Positions 6,139 through 10,473 of a stretch of DNA of 10,473 nucleotides are shown in pieces. This stretch comes from Flavobacteriaceae bacterium. GTDB taxonomy: Bacteria > Bacteroidota > Bacteroidia > Flavobacteriales > Flavobacteriaceae. The DNA lies in contig JALZVC010000082.1 in the NCBI GenBank assembly GCA_023301205.1, positions 1 to 10,473 of the forward strand. The letters are read 5' to 3'. The position numbers and the translations under genes were made by a program. The notes under the pieces are model-generated. The model was given only the letters and a program-made list of their open reading frames with translations. It searched no databases and was not told the DNA's origin. Numbering within the stretch: position 1 is the stretch's first letter; every line of letters starts with the position of its first letter.

Positions 6139-6957
6139 ATGGAAAAACTACCAAAATTAGGCATACCAGTAATTATCCTTATCGTGATACTTGTCATCGT
6201 ATTGATGAAATCATCTATTAATATTGGCTATGGAGAGGCTGGTGTTTTATTCAAGACCTTTGGAGGTGGAGTAGTAACAGATCAACCCGCATTAGGTGAA
6301 GGTTTTCATATCATTGCTCCTTGGAATAAAGTATATGTTTATAATACGAAGCAACAGGAAGTTTTTGAAAAAAAAATGCAGGTATTATCCTCTAATGGTC
6401 TAGAAATTAACCTTGATGTATCAGTTCTATATCAACCACAAAGCGATAAATTAGGGTTGTTGCATCAAACAAAAGGTGAAAATTATCTTGACATAGTTAT
6501 TGTACCTGAAATTAGAGCTGTAGCTAGAAGTGTAGTAGGAAGATATACGCCCGAACAGTTATACTCTACAAAACGAGATGCTATACAAAATGAGATATTT
6601 GAAGAAACAAGAAAAAAAATAGAGCCTCAGTACATTCAATTAAATTCTGTTTTAGTTCGTGACGTTACGCTACCACCAACTATTAAAACAGCTATTGAGC
6701 GTAAACTAAAGCAAGAGCAAGAATCTTTAGAATATGAGTTTAGATTGGTGACTGCATTGAAAGAAGCAGAAAAAGTAACGATCGAAGCGCAAGGAAAGGC
6801 AGATGCAAATAAGATATTAAGTGCGTCACTTACAGATAAGATTCTAAAAGATAAAGGTATTGATGCTACTTTAAAATTGTCAGAATCTCCTAATACCAAA
6901 GTAATTGTTGTTGGCGGTGGAGATGGTGGTCTTCCTTTAATTTTAGGCGATAATTAA
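6139..6957 (+). CDS. SPFH/band 7 (prohibitin-like) membrane protein
   Basis: The 272-residue product has one N-terminal membrane helix (about 8-24), followed by the SPFH domain. The domain opens with INIGYGEAGVLFKTFGG (27-43) and 'LGEGFHIIAPWNKVYVYNTKQQE' (about 52-74). It continues to 'EIRAVARSVVGRYTPEQLY' (about 124-142) and 'LNSVLVRDVTLPPTIKTAIERK' (about 168-189). A charged coiled-coil (about 183-232) with the EAEK...IEAQGKADANK pattern typical of prohibitins follows, and the chain ends in a glycine-rich tail. SPFH proteins form large ring or cage assemblies on membranes and in bacteria often associate with proteases such as FtsH or organise membrane microdomains. No protease gene is in the window. 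The 15-base gap to the VWA gene implies one transcript and possibly one complex. Transcription ends at the palindrome centred on 7030. Confidence 0.92.
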   Translation: MEKLPKLGIPVIILIVILVIVLMKSSINIGYGEAGVLFKTFGGGVVTDQPALGEGFHIIAPWNKVYVYNTKQQEVFEKKMQVLSSNGLEINLDVSVLYQPQSDKLGLLHQTKGENYLDIVIVPEIRAVARSVVGRYTPEQLYSTKRDAIQNEIFEETRKKIEPQYIQLNSVLVRDVTLPPTIKTAIERKLKQEQESLEYEFRLVTALKEAEKVTIEAQGKADANKILSASLTDKILKDKGIDATLKLSESPNTKVIVVGGGDGGLPLILGDN

Positions 6958-6975
6958 TTTCTGAAATAAGACAAT

Positions 6976-6995
6976 TGACCATTTGTTATTGGTCA
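6976..6995 (+). terminator. Weak hairpin after the SPFH gene
   Basis: TGACCA (6976-6981) pairs with TGGTCA (6990-6995) across an 8-base loop, followed by TTT. It lies 18 bases after the SPFH stop and before the strong palindrome at 7015-7045. The stem is short and the T tract poor, so at most it is an auxiliary element protecting the 3' end. Confidence 0.35.
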
Positions 6996-7014
6996 TTTAC
7001 ATTAAGTACTACTT

Positions 7015-7045
7015 AAAACCCCAAGAACATTGTTCTTGGGGTTTT
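7015..7045. terminator. Bidirectional Rho-independent terminator between convergent genes
   Basis: 7015-7029 and 7031-7045 are perfect inverse complements around a single central base (7030). In RNA this gives a 14-bp stem with a 3-base loop. The A4 at the left end and T4 at the right end supply a T tract for both strands. It sits between the SPFH gene (+, ending 6957) and the symporter gene (-, ending 7049), 3 bases past the symporter stop, and can end both transcripts. Confidence 0.93.
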
Positions 7046-7048
7046 ACA

Positions 7049-8776
7049 TTATACAATTTTCTTCCAAATCTTAATTAAAACGATACCGCAAACCACCGAA
7101 ACAACAGACAGTACTATCGCTGGTTTCATATTTCCGTAGATATAATACCCTGTAGCAAATAGGAAGCTATAGGTTCCAATTACAGCCGTAAAGAAGCCTA
7201 ACACTTTAAATCCAACGTTTTTAAATTTATCCTCCTTATCGAATATTAAGTTTTCGAATGCCGCAATGGTATCATCATCTGTGGGCTTTGTTAATAGGGT
7301 AACTATGACCCAACCTATAGTAGTAATAGCAACACCAAGCACTAATTGCCAATGCCCTGCAAGTTCAAATAAGGGTTCATCAAGTTTTCCATTGACAAAA
7401 AAGAAGATGGCAATGATAAAAGAGATCGCCATAGCTGCAATTTCGCTATAGGGATTAATCCGTTTCCAAAACCAGCGCAAGATAAACAACAAACCGGTTC
7501 CCGCGCCTATTTGTAGTAACAGATCAAAAACATCTTTGGCTGAGCTTAAAAAAACTGAAAATAAAGCAGCAAAAAACATTAATAGTACAGTCGAGATTCT
7601 ACCCACCAATACTTTTTGTTTTTCTGTAGCTGTTTGATTGATAAAACGACCATAAAAGTCATTTACAATATAAGAGCTTCCCCAGTTTAGTTGGGTAGAG
7701 ATGGTACTCATAAAAGCGGCTATTAATGAAGTAAGTACAATGCCTATCAATCCGGCAGGTAAAAAGGTCATCATAGCGGCATAGGCAACATCCTGCCCTT
7801 GCATTTCTGGATTAAGCCTTGGGAACGCTGCATTAATACTTTCTAAACTTGGGAAAATCACTAAAGAAGCAAGTCCCACAATAATCCAAGGCCAAGGACG
7901 AATAGCATAATGTGCAAAATTAAAGAACAGTGTTGCCCAAGTTGCATGTTTCTCATTTTTTGCGGCAAGCATACGTTGCGCAATATAGCCACCTCCTCCA
8001 GGTTCTGCACCTGGATACCAGGTACTCCACCATTGCACTGCAAAGGGAATAATAAAGAGGGTGATGAGTAATTCTGTGTTAGAAAAATCTGGTAGAATAT
8101 TAAGTTTTCCAGCAACGTTTTCGTGTGCTAACATTTCTGTAATACTACCTATTTCTGGGATGTTCACAATATAAATAGTCGCCCATATAGAGCCTACCAT
8201 CGCAATAATAAATTGGATTAAATCTGTGATTAGTACACCTTTTAATCCTCCTAATGAAGAATAGATAACAACGATAACAGACGAGTAGAGTAGTGCTTCA
8301 CCTTGAGAGATACCAAGTAGGATATTAGCGATTTTAGCACCTGCTAGACAAACACCTGCCATAGTAATGATATTAAAGATAACACCAAGGTAAATGGCTC
8401 TAAAGCCTCTTAAAAAGCTCGCTGCTTTACCAGAGTACCGAATTTCATAGAATTCGAGATCGGTGTTGATTCCAGATTTTCGCCATAGTTTGGCATAAAA
8501 GAAAACGGTAAGCATTCCAGTTAACAAAAATGCCCACCAAACCCAGTTTCCAGAAACACCATTGTTTCGTACTAATTCTGTCACTAAACCCGGAGTGTCT
8601 GCAGCAAATGTAGTTGCCACCATAGAAATACCTAATAGCCACCAAGGCATATTCCGGCCCGATAAGAAAAATTCATTGGTGTCTTTTCCTGCCTTTTTTG
8701 AGACATAAATACCTATGAATAGAAAAATTACAAAAAAGGAAATTATTAATGCCCAATCAAGCGTAGCTAGTTTCAT
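7049..8776 (-). CDS. Sodium:solute symporter (SSS/SLC5 family)
   Basis: This 575-residue polytopic inner-membrane protein of the sodium:solute symporter family couples Na+ entry to uptake of a solute. Hydrophobic segments run through almost the whole chain, consistent with 13 or more helices. The first is at about 7-25, followed by SGRNMPWWLLGISMVATTFAAD (about 39-60), a stretch typical of the family. The strongest motif is FMSTISTQL (355-363) with SS at 367-368 and D373-F-Y. It aligns with the MST-S-QL---SS----D-Y region of proline permease PutP, in which S340-T341 bind sodium; here the pair is S357-T358. A long polar insert (about 250-280: WSTWYPGAEPGGGGYIAQRM) marks a Bacteroidota subgroup. 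The substrate (sugar, amino acid or other) cannot be read from the sequence. It is the last gene of a three-gene operon, 36 bases after the HhH gene. Confidence 0.92.
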   Translation of the reverse strand: MKLATLDWALIISFFVIFLFIGIYVSKKAGKDTNEFFLSGRNMPWWLLGISMVATTFAADTPGLVTELVRNNGVSGNWVWWAFLLTGMLTVFFYAKLWRKSGINTDLEFYEIRYSGKAASFLRGFRAIYLGVIFNIITMAGVCLAGAKIANILLGISQGEALLYSSVIVVIYSSLGGLKGVLITDLIQFIIAMVGSIWATIYIVNIPEIGSITEMLAHENVAGKLNILPDFSNTELLITLFIIPFAVQWWSTWYPGAEPGGGGYIAQRMLAAKNEKHATWATLFFNFAHYAIRPWPWIIVGLASLVIFPSLESINAAFPRLNPEMQGQDVAYAAMMTFLPAGLIGIVLTSLIAAFMSTISTQLNWGSSYIVNDFYGRFINQTATEKQKVLVGRISTVLLMFFAALFSVFLSSAKDVFDLLLQIGAGTGLLFILRWFWKRINPYSEIAAMAISFIIAIFFFVNGKLDEPLFELAGHWQLVLGVAITTIGWVIVTLLTKPTDDDTIAAFENLIFDKEDKFKNVGFKVLGFFTAVIGTYSFLFATGYYIYGNMKPAIVLSVVSVVCGIVLIKIWKKIV

Positions 8777-8792
8777 AAAATGACATTTAATA

Positions 8793-8809
8793 CCGAAAGA
8801 AGATTTCGG
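8793..8809 (-). other. Hairpin in the gap between the HhH gene and the symporter gene
   Basis: CCGAAA (8793-8798) and TTTCGG (8804-8809) form a perfect 6-bp stem with a 5-base loop. On the - strand transcript it lies 3 bases after the HhH stop and 16 bases before the symporter start. No T tract follows, so it is more likely an intercistronic stem that affects relative expression or mRNA stability than a terminator. Confidence 0.5.
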
Positions 8810-8812
8810 AAT

Positions 8813-9406
8813 TTATAATTTTGAACGATAGAACATTAATTTTTTACATTGCTCAACCCATTTGTCTCTTTCTATTCGTCCTGGGAAAAACTCAATCAGT
8901 TCTGTGATAATGCGGATATCTTTCACTTCAAGTTTACTTATTTGCTCGTAGTTAAACAACCCTATTTTATTTAGACGCTCTTCAACATAAGGACCTATTC
9001 CTTCTATTTTAGTTAGATCATCTGGAGTACTCGGTGTTCCTTGGCCTATATTTGTAAGGTCAAGTGCTACTTCTTGTTTAGAATACGAAACATACGTTGA
9101 CTTCGCTTTTTCTGCTACTGTTTGTCCTTGCGTATCGACGACTTGAGGTTTTATTTCTTTTTGTGTTTCTTTGACAATATCAATAATTTTGGGCCTGATT
9201 TCCGTAAAAATAGTTTCTATGTCGTTTATTGCTGAAATATTATGCAGCGATTCTATCGCTTCTTTTTGTAATTGTACAGCGCGATTTTTTTGTGTTTTAC
9301 CAAACCACGAAGCCAAGCCGTAGCCTAGTAAAAATGTACTTAGCATAAGTGTAAATATGGCGCCATAAGCAGTCCATAAAGCTTGTATGTCTAAACTCTC
9401 TATCAT
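8813..9406 (-). CDS. Membrane-anchored helix-hairpin-helix protein (COG3743-like)
   Basis: The 197-residue protein has one N-terminal membrane helix (about 12-34), followed by basic residues (KTQKNR), which suggests that the C-terminal part faces the cytoplasm. A charged, helical stalk (about 38-112) and a polar linker lead to a C-terminal helix-hairpin-helix domain (about 128-195). This domain has DDLTKIEGIGPYVEERLNKIG (129-149) with the IEGIGP hairpin, and the ending FFPGRIERDKWVEQCKKL (173-190). That ending is typical of the family called 'predicted 5' DNA nuclease, flap endonuclease-1-like' (COG3743). I see no nuclease active-site motif, so the name overstates what is known; HhH domains bind DNA or proteins without sequence specificity. 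The start overlaps the OmpA gene stop by 4 bases (ATGA), so translation is probably coupled. Confidence 0.85.
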   Translation of the reverse strand: MIESLDIQALWTAYGAIFTLMLSTFLLGYGLASWFGKTQKNRAVQLQKEAIESLHNISAINDIETIFTEIRPKIIDIVKETQKEIKPQVVDTQGQTVAEKAKSTYVSYSKQEVALDLTNIGQGTPSTPDDLTKIEGIGPYVEERLNKIGLFNYEQISKLEVKDIRIITELIEFFPGRIERDKWVEQCKKLMFYRSKL

Positions 9407-10356
9407 TCTTTTTCTGAAAACTGAATTTCTACACGGGCATTTTCTTTTCTACTTGCGGGTCTTCCATCACGTAATATTGGTTCTGATTCTCCTTTTGAGA
9501 TGGCAATAATATCTTTTCGGTCAATTTCACCTTTAATTACTAAATACCATCTTATTTGTCGAGCAGATTTTAAACCTCTCACATAATTTTCTGAACTCGC
9601 TCCTATGTGATCGGTATGTCCTATCACCTCGATCATCAATTCCGGATGTTGTTTATGTAATTCAACAACTTCATCTGCTAATTCTTGTAAACTACTATTG
9701 GCAAGTAGCTCATCAAAATCATACGAGGGATAAAAAGTAATAGACTCTGGAATAGCGCTTTTAGCATTTGCAATTCGCTCTTTATCTAATAGTTTAAAGG
9801 AAAAAGTCATTGCATTATTAAGAGTTTCATCATCTTCAAAAGCAGCTGTTGTTATCGCAGGTTTCACTACAATGCGATTTGTGTCTATGCCTTCATCAAT
9901 CACTAATGTTTTAAAATTTTCACCTCGTTGTTCACCTATATTTGGTGTCTGTAGCTTAGCAGACGCACTATAGTAAGATGTGATATGTAGTTCTTGACCT
10001 GGATGTTCATTTAAATAAGAAGCTAGTATGGATGGAACTTCAGTTAGTTCTTCAGGGATTGTTACCAGTTGACTATCCTTTTGAAAAGCGAAAGTTTCAT
10101 CCGATTCAAATAGAGTCTTATCCTCTAAAGATTTAATGAGAAAATTACTTTTTGTTTCCGCAGGCTCTAAGTGCGTAATTTCTGGAGTAATCGACAGGGT
10201 CTCTATTACTGGTTCTATAATCGTATTTGGTATTTTAGAAATTATAGGTGCTTGTTCATTTTTCCCTATGTCTAACTGATTGCCTATTGAATAAATCCAT
10301 AATCCAATTACTGACCAAACAAGGAAAACCAATAAGGCGACCAAAAAGTTTTTCAT
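9403..10356 (-). CDS. OmpA-family protein with N-terminal membrane anchor
   Basis: The 317-residue protein starts with a hydrophobic segment (about 4-23) that has no lipobox cysteine or obvious cleavage site. It is probably an uncleaved inner-membrane anchor with a periplasmic body. After a proline- and glutamate-rich linker (about 30-85) come two OmpA-like units. The first (about 88-190) is degenerate: TSYYSASAK replaces the GHTD segment. The second (about 205-313) is a canonical OmpA C-terminal domain, with IEVIGHTDHIG (242-252), SARQIRWYLVIKG (264-276) and a final RKENARVEIQF. D249 and R266 match the pair that binds diaminopimelate in peptidoglycan (E. coli OmpA D271 and R286), with two extra residues between them. 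A likely role is anchoring an inner-membrane complex to the cell wall. It is the first gene of the operon with the HhH protein and the symporter. Confidence 0.87.
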   Translation of the reverse strand: MKNFLVALLVFLVWSVIGLWIYSIGNQLDIGKNEQAPIISKIPNTIIEPVIETLSITPEITHLEPAETKSNFLIKSLEDKTLFESDETFAFQKDSQLVTIPEELTEVPSILASYLNEHPGQELHITSYYSASAKLQTPNIGEQRGENFKTLVIDEGIDTNRIVVKPAITTAAFEDDETLNNAMTFSFKLLDKERIANAKSAIPESITFYPSYDFDELLANSSLQELADEVVELHKQHPELMIEVIGHTDHIGASSENYVRGLKSARQIRWYLVIKGEIDRKDIIAISKGESEPILRDGRPASRKENARVEIQFSEKE

Positions 10357-10473
10357 TATACTTTAAAATACTGGATTAATTATAATAATAATGATGTAAA
10401 AATAACACTTATAGCGTTTAAAATAAAGACAACAAGCTATTGTTTTGCACAATTAATAAACATTTAGTATTTG
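10357..10473 (-). promoter_or_regulatory. Upstream region of the OmpA/HhH/symporter operon
   Basis: This 117-base AT-rich stretch must hold the operon promoter if the operon starts here. I see no match to TAnnTTTG on the - strand. The nearest candidate is the partial match TATTTTTA in the run complementary to 10396-10403, without a TTG at the right spacing. No gene, repeat or strong hairpin is visible. Confidence 0.25.

Noticed and set aside
7861..8115. Minus-strand frame inside the symporter gene
   Set aside because: It is an out-of-frame shadow of a well-supported membrane transporter.
8813..9406. Calling the HhH protein a nuclease
   Set aside because: The family label includes 'nuclease', but no metal-binding acidic catalytic motif is visible and the protein is membrane-anchored.
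1..10473. Defence system, CRISPR array, insertion sequence or prophage
   Set aside because: No direct-repeat array, transposase, integrase, restriction enzyme or phage gene was seen on either strand.

Overview
The window looks like chromosomal DNA of a marine or environmental Flavobacteriaceae (Bacteroidota). The DNA is AT-rich. Start codons lack a Shine-Dalgarno sequence and follow A-rich leaders. Two perfect matches to the Bacteroidota housekeeping -7 box TAnnTTTG are present. The proteins (an LpxD-family paralog, SucD, a von Willebrand A membrane protein next to an SPFH protein, an OmpA protein with a helix-hairpin-helix partner) are of flavobacterial type. No mobile element, CRISPR array, tRNA or rRNA is visible, and no intergenic gap exceeds 300 bases.

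Left part (1-3108, + strand): a strong terminator of an upstream gene (7-44) is followed directly by an LpxD-family acyltransferase, which overlaps an NTF2/SnoaL-like protein by 4 bases. Then comes an AT-rich stretch (about 27% G+C by hand count, against about 36-44% in the flanking genes sampled) with an orphan lipoprotein (1452-1946) and a possible 52-residue small protein (2000-2158). sucD, the succinyl-CoA ligase alpha subunit, follows and is closed by a strong terminator (3082-3108). sucC is not in the window.

Middle part (3109-7048, + strand): fabG (3-oxoacyl-ACP reductase) sits behind a candidate promoter. It is followed by a large membrane protein with an intact VWA metal-binding motif and, 15 bases further on, by an SPFH/prohibitin-like membrane protein. 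The last two probably form one transcription unit, possibly including fabG.

Right part (7049-10356, - strand): an operon reading right to left encodes an inner-membrane-anchored OmpA-family protein with two OmpA-like units, a membrane-anchored helix-hairpin-helix protein (4-base ATGA overlap) and a sodium:solute symporter (36-base gap holding a hairpin). It converges on the SPFH gene at a 14-bp perfect palindrome that should terminate transcription in both directions.

Most of the window is ordinary flavobacterial housekeeping and envelope content. The points that deserve a second look are the LpxD paralog with one active-site histidine replaced, the AT-rich insert with the short ORF before sucD, the VWA-SPFH pair, and the OmpA/HhH/symporter operon, whose joint function I cannot name. 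I do not see proof of an undescribed system.
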